Of a stretch of DNA of 64,000 nucleotides, positions 1 through 10,207 are shown in pieces; within the stretch, counting starts at the first letter, position 1; every line of letters begins with the position of its first letter. This DNA is from Pieris napi (Eukaryota > Arthropoda > Insecta > Lepidoptera > Pieridae): NCBI RefSeq assembly GCF_905475465.1, contig NC_062246.1, positions 1,266,001 through 1,330,000 of the forward strand. Direction: 5' to 3'. The position numbers and the translations under genes are program-made. Under the pieces are notes generated by a model, which worked only from the letters and a program-made list of their open reading frames with translations, had not been told where the DNA came from and ran no database searches.

Positions 1-124
1 ACCAACCGCGACGAAGAATCACTGTGGACAGGATCTGCACCATCCCGGGGACATTAAATTTATGTTTAAAAAGGAATTTGAAGTTTTTTTTTGGGGTGGA
101 CACCCCTTGTCACTTTGAAATTTG

Positions 125-248
125 ATTATTTGAAATATAGATAGCTGTAGACGATTCTCAGACATTCTGAATATGCAAATTTCATAAGAATCAGTTGAGC
201 CTTTTCAGAGGAGTATGGGAACTAACATTGTGACAAGAGAATTTAACA
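125..248 (+). repeat. 3' part of a dispersed repeat (AGCTGACCCG-type family)
   Basis: The block with GATTCTCAGAC, CTGAATATGCA, a GAGCC...TTTCAGAGGAGTATG stretch and ATTGTGACA..AGAGAATTT recurs at 15185-15310 (same strand), 17080-17245 (opposite strand) and, in part, at 12440-12540. It is the 3' portion of an abundant interspersed repeat whose 5' tip (AGCTGACCCG...) is seen at 12243. It has no coding capacity of its own. Its class is not decided here. Confidence 0.65.
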
Positions 249-569
249 TATAAATATATATATTTGATTAAACGGGTATTCTAAGCTACCATGGCAACCA
301 CCGCGCTGCAGGGGTAAACTAACAAATCTTTTTAAATAATTTAAATATAGAAAGGGAATATTCTGTTAATGAAGTGCAATGTGGAACGTGTGACGTCATG
401 TGCGAGCGAGATGGATGATATGACGTCATACACGGTAGCGCTATTTATCCTAATAACGGATTTATTGCGTAAAGGTTTATGGCGTCATAGGATAATGATG
501 ATTTATATTTGGATCTTATATTTCGGTGCGATAATCTACTTATTTTTGTAGCTTCGATATTCTATCTAT
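249..569. other. Stretch without recognised gene
   Basis: AT-rich sequence with a 60-codon chance ORF at 369-551 that has no recognisable motif. Nothing else is seen. Confidence 0.4.
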
Positions 570-800
570 CTACTATATAAAAATAAGTCGGGTTTTCCTT
601 CCTGACGCTATAACTCCAGAACGCACGAACCGATTTCCACGGTTTTGCATTCGTTGGAAAGGTATCGGGTTCCGTGAGGTTTATAGCAAAGAAAATTCAG
701 GAAAAACTTCAACAGAAAAGCGGGATCACCAAACGGAATGTTACATAAAACGAAGCCATCTGGTGGCGAAACGGAGTTCGCCGAGTTTGCTAGTATTTTA
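570..800 (+). repeat. Dispersed lepidopteran repeat (AAGTCGGGTTTTCCTTCCTG family)
   Basis: A compact block running from TATATAAAAATAAGTCGGG through the 'gaaccgatttccacgg' and 'gccatctggtggcgaaacgg' stretches to TTTGCTAGTATTTTATATATTA. I recognise it as a very common lepidopteran interspersed sequence. Recognition is from memory, because there is no second copy in this window. The 220-codon ORF starting at 738 runs through this and neighbouring repeats and is not a gene. Confidence 0.5.
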
Positions 801-847
801 TATATTAGTTACAAAAAAGCTATGAAAGGGCGACCTTATCTTAGGCA

Positions 848-1000
848 AAGTTTATTTAATAATAATAATTTATTGCAAGAATATGGTACAAAAATGTACG
901 GTGTAAATGTAAGGTGGTACAATCGTAACATCGCATATTCTGCCACACACAATTGCGCGCAAATTTGTCACTACAGGAATTTTACATTTTACATTATTAG
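848..1000 (+). repeat. Interspersed repeat, copy 1
   Basis: The segment with TGGTACAATC, CGCATATTCTGCCACACA and GCAAATTTGTC matches 21425-21550 on the same strand with scattered differences. Both are non-coding fragments of one dispersed family. Confidence 0.55.
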
Positions 1001-1088
1001 TCATATGAATTGGTCAACCTTGATGATGATTGCCATACAAAAGGTGTTTTTCCTAAATAGTTCCAGATTGAGTTTTGGCACAGCCAAT

Positions 1089-2505
1089 AGCGGCCTTCAC
1101 ACGTACAGTTCGAACCGTAGGAAACAGCCCGCGCCATTCCGATCTGCCGTCCAATCCGTCCGTGTAGACGCGACAAGCGCGTGGTGGTTTGACAGTTCGA
1201 TGCGGCGCATTGGTGTGTACGAAAGTTTGTACAGTTTTATGCGGGTACCTCGTGTGGATGACAATTATTTCAAAATGGCAGTTTGGAGCGTGGAAGCAGT
1301 GACAGGTTTTATAAGGATATCCTTATATCCGATATATATCGGGAACATCCATGTTTATGGCAAGTTAAAAATAAGTCGGCTTATACAAACCGTAATTTAA
1401 ATCTCCAAATGAACGTGCAGTTGCCAGATATCTTAATGTTGCGGAAAGACGTTCTTCTTGTGTTATGCATTTTCTCATAACTGTATCTTGCTTAGTAATT
1501 CTGTTTTTTTTTTTTTTTTTATATATATATAATAGGGGGGCAAACGAGCTTGCGGGACGACCAAAAAGGGTAGTCCACGCAGCCCATAGACACCCATTTT
1601 AGTGGGTGCGTTGCCGGCCTTTGAGGGAGGAGTAGGCTCGTTTTTTAAAAATTTGGAGGTCGTATCTCTGAGGGAAGACCCCCCCCCGGGAGCCGATTCC
1701 ACAGTTCGCTAGTTCGCAAAAGAAAATGCCTTGTGAAGCGGACCGTGGAAGACCTCCAACCATCAAGATGATGCTGGTGAAATTTAGAGGTCGTTCGGCT
1801 CGTACGGTGTTGAAAAGAGGCAGGAGGGATCAACCCAAACAATTCTTCCGAACACTCTCCGTAATAAATTTTGTAAAAAACGCAAAGAGACGCAATGTCT
1901 CTGCGTAGCGATAGAGAGTCAAGCCGATCAGCAAGACATTGGAGATTGACAATTCGACAAGCCCTTCGCTGAATTTGGTCAAAAGGAAGAAGCTGGTATT
2001 TGGGAGCACCTGTGACGGATAAGTTCCAATAAGCAATTAAAATTATCGCCGTCCATCCTTAGGTAATTTTTAAAATCTTCTGGATAGTTTTCTCGTATTT
2101 TTTTTAACATGGGTAAGTAAATGTCCAAATTTTTGTCTCTATTTCTTAACCCATACACGTTTTTAGATTATTAAAACCAACCACAAAACCAGCTAACGCG
2201 ATCACTAGACGTGTAGATACACGTTTCTACTGTACCGGTTCAAACTGAAAGAAAACTTTTAAAATTGGTCGACATTCCACGCGCCATTCCATACTGCGAT
2301 CTAAACTCTCGAAAAGCATTTATACGTACAGTTTTATCTGCAGAAAAGCGAAATAGGCAGTTTGAACCGCAGTTCAAACTGTTATTACAATTGAAGCGTA
2401 AAGTAGAAGCACAGATCAGCGCGCGGTCTAGTCTGCACAGATTTATCTGCAGATTTGTGCGCAGTTCCAGAAATGCCATTCCGAACTGCACGTGTGAAGG
2501 CCGCT
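1089..2505. mobile_element. Candidate DNA transposon remnant with ~24-bp terminal inverted repeats
   Basis: The left end (GCGGCCTTCACACGTACAGTT from 1090) is the reverse complement, with one or two mismatches, of the right end (ending GTGAAGGCCGC at 2504). The ends are flanked by TA on both sides (1088-1089 and 2505-2506), or by AAT if the outermost A/T pair is counted as part of the repeat. Both readings are compatible with cut-and-paste elements. The interior is not a recognisable transposase: it carries a reversed LINE tail (1540-1850) and subterminal CAGTT-rich sequence at 2270-2500. It is either one element interrupted by a LINE or two related ends brought together. Confidence 0.5.
1540..1850 (-). 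pseudogene. CR1/jockey-like LINE ORF2 C-terminus and 3' end, truncated
   Basis: On the minus strand the sequence reads in one frame as ...STVRFTRHFLLRTSELWNRLP, which fits the C-terminal 'F..RT..LWN.LP' signature of CR1/jockey-type non-LTR ORF2 proteins. It is followed by a 3' UTR with TAGTGGGTGCGTTGCCGGCC-like sequence in the opposite sense. A T-run and (TA)n on the plus strand at 1503-1532 mark the 3' tail. It is 5' truncated, with frame breaks, and lies inside the terminal-inverted-repeat element. Confidence 0.6.
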
Positions 2506-3215
2506 AATTTCTCCCCATGTCTACTTCGACAGATGTTTATTCCCGTTGACTTATGAATATGTATGTTTTTGTGCATGAATACGGTTTTACTATAACAATT
2601 ACCATATCGCATTATTAGCCTAGTGGTAATTCGACGTTCAAACCTGAGAACTTTCAAAGAGAGAGATTCGAAAGCAGACCAATAGAACTTTCTTTACTTG
2701 TGCGCAACTAACACTTGCTCGCATGGTGAAGGTAAAGCTTAGGTTTCCTAGAAAAGCGGTGTCGCTATCTAGCGGAGAAAAGGCGATGAAAAGCTCGGGG
2801 ACCTACTAGAAATTTAGGAAAAAGGTCTATGATATGTCTGTATGCTGTATGCTGAAACGACGATTCCAAGTTTACGATATTGGTAAACTATTTTTTTAAA
2901 TGAGGTGAAAATGCGCTTACGGAGGCAGGCGCCAAGGATGTTGAGCCTGACGCGGGGACTGTGGGGCTGGGACTACACTCGAATCCCTCTGCTAATCAGA
3001 GGGGTAGCGAGTCCCCACCCACTAAAAACACCTCACCCTTAAGATGGGGCCTCGGGGTTCGCCAGGCGTTATACCCAAGGGACCCGGGGCTATTGAGAAA
3101 ACTAGTCTAGCCCTTACTAGACTAAAGTATAACGCACCAATACATCGACCCTGACCCAACTCTGCATACCGACTCGCCCGTCTACCATATGCCGACAACG
3201 AATCATATCTTATAT
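2506..3215. other. Stretch without recognised gene
   Basis: Mixed-composition sequence. A block at 2900-3060 is unusually GC-rich for this window but gives no convincing reading frame or splice signals. It may be the 5' part of the LINE remnant that follows. Confidence 0.35.
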
Positions 3216-3219
3216 CGGC

Positions 3220-3440
3220 CATACAATGCGCAGAGGCGATGAGAACTTGGAGAACTGATCGTGGTTGGTAACACAGAAGGTAAAAGATCACGTGGCCGTT
3301 CACCAACCAGATGGACCGATCAAGTAAAAGATTCATCGTCCTCAAAACTGAAAAGAGAGGCGCTCGACAGAATCCGGTAGAAACAGGTATGCTTGCTGAT
3401 GACGACGCTCAGACATGAGGTATCGACTAAAGAGAAAGAC
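3220..3440 (+). pseudogene. LINE ORF2 C-terminal remnant (RTE-like)
   Basis: A plus-strand frame reads GKRSRGRSPTRWTDQVKDSS and then ...REALDRIR before a stop near 3378. The 'RGRP..RW.D.......A.DR..W' pattern is the usual C-terminus of RTE/BovB-type and related LINE polymerases. The copy is short and 5' truncated. The sequence just after it (3370-3440) is repeated, diverged, at 3595-3690. Confidence 0.55.
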
Positions 3441-3514
3441 AATGTATTTTAATATCGAAAATATAATTTACAAAATTAGTTAGGTTTTCTAGGGAAAGTT
3501 AAGTCTAGCTTCGA

Positions 3515-3690
3515 AGATCCATGGTCTGGCAGAGCGGTTGCAGCAGCTAGGGAAAAGGACTCTGTGGATGGAGATAGGGGGTCTAGGAGTAGAACAGAAA
3601 CCGGTAGAAACAGATTGTCCGCTCCAGATGTTTCCTTGCAGACCACGACGTTCAGACATGAGCTGCCGACTGAAGAGGGACAGACTAAAA
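3515..3690 (+). repeat. Second, diverged copy of the LINE-tail sequence
   Basis: The segment 'ggtagaaacag...', then '..gacg..cagacatgag' and 'gccgactgaagag', is similar to 3370-3440. Two related tail fragments therefore lie about 200 bp apart in the same orientation. No open frame of interest. Confidence 0.4.
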
Positions 3691-3960
3691 TATTGTGACA
3701 TAAACAAATATGATTTCTCAAAGCATAAACCCCCAAAGTATTACTTAGTAACACTATATCGCAATTTCAAATTGTATTTTCAATTTAAACTTTTCTCATT
3801 TTAGTTCTAAACCGATTTCTGTATCGCCGACAACTTTTACCGTATATATTTGATTTTCCATGACAATACATAATTAATTGACAAAAGATAATTTATTACT
3901 ATATTAAGGTTTCATTCTTAAATAAGGAGGTCATTCGGAAATAAGCTAAATCATTAAAGT

Positions 3961-4460
3961 TTTTTTTTTACAGAACTAGACAGATATTTAGCCACAATCC
4001 CACCTGATGTCAAGTGAGATGCAGGCTGAGAGCATACCTGTCCAGGAGATGTATATTTAGTCGCCGCTTGACCGCACGGGTTCACCATGTTATGCTCTTT
4101 AGGAATGATTGAAGGGGGAAAGAGTTCCACTCCTTCGCTGTTTTTACAAGAAACGAAGATCCAAATCGTGTAGTACACTGGATGTTAACATGGAAGGGAC
4201 TCCAGCGTGCTCCTAGATGAGCGTAGTTTGAAAGGGGATAACGGAACCAGGTTATGTAGGTCCAATGAGCTTTCTCTGGAGTGAAATCTATGGCTGAAAG
4301 GCAGGCAACTGAACGGCGAAGATCTAGAGTGGATATTTAACGAGTGAAATGCCGTCTATAATTCCTTTTGCTCGACTCTCAATAGCATCCACGTCCAAAT
4401 GACATTTCCCAGCACTGGCCTAAAGATCACTGCAGTCCTCCACAAAGCAACGGATTTGAG
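3961..4460 (-). pseudogene. Truncated jockey/CR1-like LINE with poly(A) end
   Basis: On the minus strand the element ends in an A-run (T-run at 3961-3971 on plus), preceded by CATCAGGTGGGATTGTGGC. Upstream pieces such as AKEWN-like and SCLPFSHRFHS-like peptides in shifting frames resemble the C-terminus of lepidopteran jockey/CR1-type ORF2. It carries many frame breaks and is an old, 5'-truncated insertion. Confidence 0.5.
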
Positions 4461-4604
4461 CTTTATATAAATTTAGAAGCTGTTACGGTATGAAGAAATG
4501 TCGGACTTTTGCCAAAATACCAAGTTGTTTGGATGACACCTGGGCCTTAGAATGAATGAAACGCCCAAAGCTGAAATCAGCCGACAGATGGGACTGAATC
4601 CACG

Positions 4605-4922
4605 ACTCAAAAAGTCAAAAATCATTTCATCATATAGGTAACACAATGGACACTTACGAACGTCAAAAAAATGAAATGTATATGAAATGCTTCTTACTTT
4701 ACATTCAGTGCCAGTTCCCAAAACAAGGGCGTAGAACGGAAGGGAAGAACTGGCAATAAACTCTTCGCCACTCTTTTTCATCGCCATTTTTTTACACAAT
4801 GATTTTAAGGAGCTGCAACCATTACACCATGTTCCACATGACATCTTAAGTAATTAAAAACAAAGACTTGTCCTCTATCAGCAGGAGCACGCACTTACAT
4901 TCTCGTGGGAACAACACGCAAA
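4605..4922 (-). repeat. LINE-tail repeat family B (minus copy)
   Basis: Read on the minus strand this begins TTGCGTGTTGTTCCCACGAG and ends in a GACTTTTTGA tail. The same unit is present on the plus strand at 7826-8163, and shorter pieces at 26566-26721, 32585-32655, 42464-42592 and 60675-60755. The phrases GGCGTTCATAAGTGTACA and TTGCCAGTTCTTC are shared by several copies. The 123-codon ORF across it (4473-4844 minus) is not conserved between copies. Confidence 0.65.
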
Positions 4923-5666
4923 CACATAGTCGAAATAACTAACATCACCGCATACACGAATTCAAGTACGACAGTCACCACAAGTAGCACCCGTTCACGA
5001 GTATGACGCATGGCCAGCCATCGGCCCCCTCGCCATATTTTAGGGAGAGAGACAACCCGACGCATGGACTCCAACTTATTAGACCGGCCTGGGTTTTGTT
5101 TGTGTTCAGTCCTAAGTCCTTTAAGGTCAAATTTTATCCGATCGCTCCTTTAATAAATCTGTGATTCAAAGAGCATTGGGTAACCCTAATGATGAGAGCT
5201 TGCTAAGAGGCTTACGTAACAAACTTTATTTGATAAAGTATTAGCCTTTTATTAGTTATTAGCATTAAGTATAGGCCTTAGAAATGTTAAGGGATACAGC
5301 AAGTGCTTCACAATATTCAGTTCTCTGTCAAATATATTATTTGAAAATATAATTTATTTATGTAAACTTTATTGTGCACTAAGGGCACAACTAAGGCTTA
5401 GACTTGGCAAACTATAACTCTTGTATGAAGACGTCATAACGTTTTTGACATACTCGAGTCAGACTTAAAAAGTTTTTGTTGTCAAAATCCTTTTCTAGGT
5501 TATATTCTGAAGGTTTATCTTTTCTCTAACAAATGGCCTGTCAGCCTGCATTTTTATTGGCTAAAAACTTGATATTAAATTTCTCCTTGTAACTTTATAG
5601 GTAGTTTCCTAGCTAAGCTTAAGGCGTGGTCTGGACACACGTAGGAATAACATTACAATGACTCAC

Positions 5667-5734
5667 CCCATCCGGGTTCTGTTTCCGAACTTCACACAGC
5701 TCGTTGAGCACATCTTGCAATTTTCTATTTGAAT
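5667..5734 (-). CDS. Dgk: Diacylglycerol kinase (type I), coding exon 2
   Basis: A 68-nt minus-strand exon bounded by a TTTTTCAG acceptor and a GTGAGT donor. With the single T left over from the exon at 9288-9378 it opens on a Tyr codon and reads YSNRKLQDVLNELCEVRKQ and then NPDG, ending in phase 0. This fits the N-terminal recoverin-homology domain of type I diacylglycerol kinases (pattern YS.[KR]KL.DVL.E), which precedes the EF hands, C1 domains and catalytic domain. Type I DGKs phosphorylate diacylglycerol to phosphatidic acid in a calcium-sensitive way. Later exons are not visible and should lie left of position 1. The phase match to the upstream exon is the strongest evidence. The family assignment rests on remembered sequence. 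Confidence 0.82.
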
Positions 5735-5849
5735 CTGAAAAACAATGCGAATGTTGTTAGTGTGACAAATAAAAATACATAGAGACGGAAATTATGTGGT
5801 ACATTTAGATCGGTTAATTATAAAAATCCATTATAGGTAAATGAACAGT

Positions 5850-6131
5850 ATTGGCCTAGTTGCTTCAACGTGCGATTCTCATCCCTGAGGTCGTAGGTTC
5901 GATCCCCGGCTATGCACTAATGGATTTTCTGTCAATGTGCGCATTAAACATTCGCTCGAACGGTGAAGGAAAACATCGTGAGTAAACCGACTTGTCTTAG
6001 ACCCAAAAACTCGACGGCGTGTGTCATGCATAGAAGGCTGATCACTTGCCTGTTAGATTGAAAAATGTTCAAGAAACCGATTCAGAAATCGGAGGCCCAG
6101 ACCTAAAGAGGTTGGGCGCCACGGATTTTTT
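5850..6131 (+). mobile_element. tRNA-derived SINE, family S1
   Basis: The head contains a pol III B box (GGTTCGATCCCCGGC) at about 5895-5910. The body runs CGCTCGAACGGTGAAGGAAA, then AACATCGTGAG and ATTAGATTGAAAAATG, and ends GCGCCACGGATTTTTTT. Near full-length copies lie at 20757-21036, 28985-29212 and 33890-34141. Minus-strand or diverged copies lie at 29607-29724, 31495-31660 and 15366-15510. Confidence 0.85.
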
Positions 6132-6144
6132 TATTTTATTTAAT

Positions 6145-6260
6145 TATAAAAATCCGCACAATCAGCCATATAAAAATAGACATGCAAATGTCATATTTAT
6201 TTTCATAATGTCATATAATAAGAACATTAACATAATATCATAATAATAAGTTGTGTTATT
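6145..6260 (+). repeat. LINE-tail repeat family D
   Basis: The phrase CCGCACAATCAGCCATATA, then ATGCAAATGTCATAT and ATGTCATATAATAAG, is shared with 9780-9880 (opposite strand), and its 3' half with 20097-20180 (same strand). It directly abuts the 3' end of the preceding SINE. Confidence 0.6.
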
Positions 6261-7235
6261 TATAATTGTTGTAAAACTTATGGTCTAAATAGTAGTAAAA
6301 GATACAAGTATACACACTTATTATACTTTCTTATCTAAAGCATCGATCTGTCTCCTTACATCACAGCGTAAACACTTTGACGATAAATACAAACGAGTAT
6401 TTTTCGTACGGAAAAAGCGAAATTGGAGCTTTTTCTAAGCTAAAGTAAGTTATGACATAATTATTTATGTCTAAACTCAGTTTTATTTGTAAACCATGAA
6501 CTGGATAGTACTAGTACAAAGTTTGCGTACATAAGCTTGAAATATGTTTTGTGCACAATAAATAATAATAATAATTAGGTAAATAAAATTAAAAATGTTT
6601 TTGCTTCTACCCTACAAAGACCCTAGTAGCTACATACCAACATATGGAGCAATTTGCTATGTTACCCATGGAAACTGTTCGCTTTTCCGGAATAAAATCT
6701 GACTACTAAAACAAAATTCTATTTTTGTTTTACATTTTACAAAAGTTTTCTCCATAAAAGCCTTCAAGAGTCAGTTCTTCCTTCCTCAGAGTTCAAGGAA
6801 GAAATAAAAACTGCCCAAATTGATCCAGCCGTCTTCGAGTTTTGCGCTTAATTCTCTCCAGGAGTAGGAAAATATCACACAAGCTTTTGCGAAATAGCAG
6901 ATGAGTCGATACTCCATAACGTGTTGGTAATAAAACAATGCAATTAGCTAATAGCCCCTTCAAATAACATTTATGCCCGCGACTTTGTCCGTTTAGTTCT
7001 TCGGAGGTTTTATCACGTTTTATCATATTGTAAAAATGATAAACTGTTTCTGGTACTTTACAAAATCTGTGGGTTTACATACCATTTAATTTTTAAATGG
7101 AATAAAACGTACCCAAATTTAAAAGTTTGGTGCCTGTACCAGAGTACCTTTAGATAACGCTGGAATTTCCTCGCTGTATTGCGGTATACATTATGCTACA
7201 TACGCTGTATATCATTTTTTATTTCATGTTTTTTT

Positions 7236-7640
7236 GGCGTTGCGTAGAGATGAGGGGTCTCTCTGCATGAAGATGGTAAACAGCGGTGGAACTACCGCAT
7301 TTACCATGGAGAGTGTTCAGAGGAGTTGTTCGGTCTAATACCTGCAGCTGAGTTTCATTATCGGACGTCGAGGCAGAATACAAAATACCATCCGTATCAC
7401 CTCAACGTCCTTCGTTCCACAACTGAGCGTTTTCTAAGTGAAACTGACTATGTGGAACCAGCTGCCCACTGAAGTATTTCCGAACCAATTCGACTTAGGG
7501 TCTTTCAAGAAAAGAGCGTACTAATTCTTGAAAGGCCGGCAACGCACTAGTGAGCCTTCTGGCAGTGTGAGTGTCCATGGGCGGCGGTATCACTTAACAT
7601 CAGGTGAGTCTCCTGCCCGTTTGCCTCCTAGTACATAAAA
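7236..7640 (+). pseudogene. CR1-like LINE 3' end, truncated
   Basis: The sequence includes ATGTGGAACCAGCTGCCCAC (frame WNQLP), CGACTTAGGGTCTTTCAAGA (frame LGSFK), AAAGGCCGGCAACGCAC and CACTTAACATCAGGTGAG, ending at TTGCCTCCTAGTACATAAAA. These are the C-terminal signature and 3' UTR of a CR1/jockey-like LINE common in Lepidoptera. Related tails: 43297-43412 (plus), 9484-9590 (minus) and 52100-52320 (minus). Frame breaks are present. Confidence 0.65.
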
Positions 7641-7825
7641 AAAAACTTATTTATACCGGTACTATCTACCATGTACCCAATAAAATCTTTACTTAGCGCC
7701 TGTGCACTTGATCTTACTTTAGTACTACAACGATATTTTTAGCTTGATGTCCTTTTCACATTAATAACCAATTCCAGAGTTGGCAAAACCCTGGAAGATA
7801 ATAATAACAGACGCAACGCAACCTT

Positions 7826-8163
7826 TGCGTGTTGTTCCCACGAGAATGTAAGTGCGTGCTCCTATTTCACCATGCCTCCCGCTGATAGAGGTGTAGTCTT
7901 TGTTTTTAATTTATGTTATTATTATTAATTACTTAAGATGTCATGTGGAACATGGTGTAATTGTTTCAGTTCCTTGCAAAAAAAACAATTAAAAGGAGTG
8001 GCGGAGAGTTTATTGCCAGTTCTTCTCTTCCGTTCTACGCCCTTGATTTGAGAACTTGCACTAAATGTAAATTTACAAGCATTTCATATACATTTTTTTT
8101 TGGCGTTCATAAGTGTACATTGTGTTATCTATATGATTAAATGATTTTTGACTTTTTTTTTAC
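7826..8163 (+). repeat. LINE-tail repeat family B (plus copy)
   Basis: Matches 4605-4922 in the opposite orientation, starting TGCGTGTTGTTCCCACGAG and ending GATTTTTGACTTTTTTTT. Together with the shorter copies elsewhere it defines a roughly 340-bp unit, probably the 3' end of a LINE or a LINE-dependent element. Confidence 0.65.
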
Positions 8164-8579
8164 AATAAATAGAAAAAATTCCATAGACAGACATCTAACA
8201 GAGACAAATTTTGTTGTACAATAACGCAATCAGCCTAATAGTCATCAAAGCCTTACATAAAGCTAATTGGTTTCTATTTTAATCCCTTTAATCTTTAATA
8301 AAATTAGTGTTGCTAGTCGAAATATTATTTTTTCCTTATGCGAGCTTTTCACAAATCAATTTACTTACTTAACTGGATTTTCCTAAAAAGGTTTACTTCT
8401 TCATGTCAATAAATATTATTTAAATAAATCTTATTTATAGTGCGCTGTGAACCAAAGACAATATTGTTTATTTATTTGTTTTCAAAAACAAGTTCTTTTG
8501 GGACATTTTCCATCAATTTTTTCCATCCATTTTATATATTGTGTAGTTGTGTACTTATAAGTGATAATTTTAAGGTTTA

Positions 8580-8907
8580 TATATGTTAACGTAAAATTGT
8601 AAAAACCGTTAGATTGTAATCTATCTCGCGAGATTATAAACTGTCGAAAGATTGTGAACCTCAGCGTACTGCTTACAATTTAACGTATTATTATTCGGTA
8701 GATTGTACTACACTAACTTAGTTATCATTCAAACTTCTTTGGTCAATTACACATTAATTTTACTTCCCAACAATTTCATATAACTACCGAATAATAATAC
8801 CTTAAATTGTAAGCAGTTCGTTGAGGTTCACAATCTTTCGACAGTTTACAATCTCGCGAGATATATTACAATCTAACGGTGTTTACAATTTTACGGTGAC
8901 ATATATA
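8580..8907. mobile_element. MITE-like element with ~124-bp terminal inverted repeats
   Basis: The left arm (8580-8703) and right arm (8783-8907) are inverted copies with about a dozen differences. They share GTAAAATTGTAAA, CCGTTAGATTGTAAT, TCTCGCGAGAT, CGAAAGATTGTGAACCTCA and ATTATTATTCGGTAG. The 80-bp centre is unrelated. It is non-coding and lies within DGK intron 1. A transcript could fold into a long hairpin. Confidence 0.75.
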
Positions 8908-8940
8908 ACATATATTTCCTCTAATTAGAGAGAGAGAGAG

Positions 8941-9170
8941 ATATTAGAGACTCTTGGCCAGTGGAATTCACGGAAGGCGCAAATTAAAGATTTAAGTCGG
9001 CGCCAGGTAGATAGAACCGGTAACCTCAGAGCTGGTGCTTCCTTTGGTCAACAAATAATTATCGCAATACAGCGAGGAAATGCTGCTAGCATTAAAATGT
9101 ACTTCAACAGGGACCAAACTTTTTAAACTTGTTTTAATTTTCTATTTAATATTTTTTTTAATTTATCAGT
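8941..9170 (+). repeat. Repeat family R, copy 1
   Basis: It shares CTAATTAAAGATTTAAGT-like, GGCGCC, TATCGCAATACAGCGAG and AGGGACCAAACTTTTTAAA sequence with 27164-27425, 32660-32955 and 49940-50215. All four are on the plus strand. In the best-kept copy (27164) the unit is an open frame; this copy is broken. The parent element is not identified. Confidence 0.65.
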
Positions 9171-9287
9171 ATAACACGAAATAATACATACTTAAACGTT
9201 ATAATTTTAGAAAACATTTAAAAATGTGATAGGAATAGGTATAACTTAGCGACAATGAGAAAACCACAGAACTGAGTGATTACTTAC

Positions 9288-9378
9288 ATGAAGTCAACTC
9301 TTGCAACTGCTGGAACTCTGCAGGTGACAGCTTATCCCACTGGAAGCTTATCCCGCTGCTGGCCTGGTTCGGCATGAC
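9288..9378 (-). CDS. Dgk: Diacylglycerol kinase (type I), first coding exon
   Basis: A minus-strand exon: acceptor TTTATTACAG, then GTC and the likely start codon at 9375-9373, and donor GTAAGT after 9288. It encodes MPNQASSGISFQWDKLSPAE followed by FQQLQELTS with one base over, completed by the exon at 5667-5734 to ...TSYSNRKL. The W..LSP.EF.QLQ....YS pattern is the opening of the recoverin-homology domain of type I diacylglycerol kinases. The start is chosen because the Met sits three bases after the acceptor, at the position where the family begins. The 5' UTR must continue in exons to the right. Function: calcium-responsive conversion of diacylglycerol to phosphatidic acid at membranes. 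Confidence 0.83.
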
Positions 9379-9483
9379 CTGTAATAAATTGACCATTGTA
9401 GCTTTAACTCCTTGCGTACTAACTAATATTTTGACAGTCTCTAGGCAGCCCACTACGCCGAACCATATCATAATCAATTTTTT

Positions 9484-9590
9484 TTATAGAACAGGGTGCA
9501 GATGGGCTCACCTGATGTTAAGTGAAACTGCCGCCCATGGACACTCTCAATGCTAAAGGGCTTGCGAGTTCGTTGGCGGCCTTATATAAA
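9484..9590 (-). repeat. CR1-like LINE 3' tail (minus)
   Basis: The minus strand carries CACTTAACATCAGGTGAGCC and the 'tgagagtgtccatgggcgg' element seen in the tail at 7560-7620. This is only the last ~100 bp of the family. Confidence 0.6.
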
Positions 9591-9639
9591 TTGTAAATAT
9601 ATAATAATAAAAGCCCGATTATTTCCAATATTTACAAAT

Positions 9640-9880
9640 GTATTAATATACAGCCTTTGGTACATAGGTTTGTTATAAACATTTCTTTTTCTTGTTACTC
9701 GATATCCTATCTTCATTCAATACCATTGATCGGAACACCTTCACGGGTAAATGCCTCCCCCAGCTTTTTCCACATATCTCCATGGCTCCCTTTCTCCTAT
9801 TATATGACATTGCAAAAAATTTATATGACATTTGCATGCCTATTTATATATGGCTGATTGTGCGGATTTTTCTTGTTGTT
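9640..9880 (-). repeat. LINE-tail family D, longer minus copy
   Basis: The reverse complement of 9780-9880 matches 6145-6235. Further upstream on the minus strand a short frame reads MWKKLGEAFTREG, like the last residues of a LINE ORF2. It is a truncated, frame-broken 3' end. Confidence 0.5.
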
Positions 9881-10207
9881 CGATCTAATTGTACTACTAT
9901 CTTGGCAAATAAACGATTTATTTATTTATGTATTATTAAATAACCTATATAAAAACGAAAACATGCAAACACTGACATCGTTGAATTTATGTGTTTCTCG
10001 CAATTATCTAAACGGAAACCGTCCAGGCTTTGTACCCAGGATCGGGCATTAAATGGAGCTTAATCTTGGGTACACAAAACAAAAGATGTTTGACACGCAA
10101 GACAGATAGTGGTTGGGATGCGATGCTTTTATATTTTGACACTGACATAGCGATTTCTTTCACGTGAAAATAAGACTATTATAAACCTATACTTTCGAAA
10201 TTTGTAA

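Larger units (their letters stand above)
5735..9287 (-). other. DGK intron 1 (3.55 kb), filled with repeats
   Basis: The interval between the two DGK exons carries a SINE (5850-6131), LINE tails (6145-6260, 7236-7640, 7826-8163), an inverted-repeat element (8580-8907) and a family-R repeat (8941-9170). The donor is GTAAGT at the left edge of the 9288-9378 exon. The acceptor is TTTTTCAG at 5735-5742. No other exon is seen in between. The 77-codon minus ORF at 6793-7026 has no recognisable features. Confidence 0.6.

Noticed and set aside
1..64. GC-rich left edge as a further DGK exon (minus)
   Set aside because: A CAG acceptor-like sequence exists, but the frame expected from exon 2 (phase 0) does not give a recognisable DGK segment, and the window ends before it could be tested.
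738..1400. 220-codon plus-strand ORF
   Set aside because: It runs across at least three dispersed repeats and the left inverted repeat. It has no domain, no splice context and a composition like the surrounding repeats.
4473..4844. 123-codon minus ORF
   Set aside because: It overlaps the family-B LINE tail, and the frame is not kept in the other copies of that tail.
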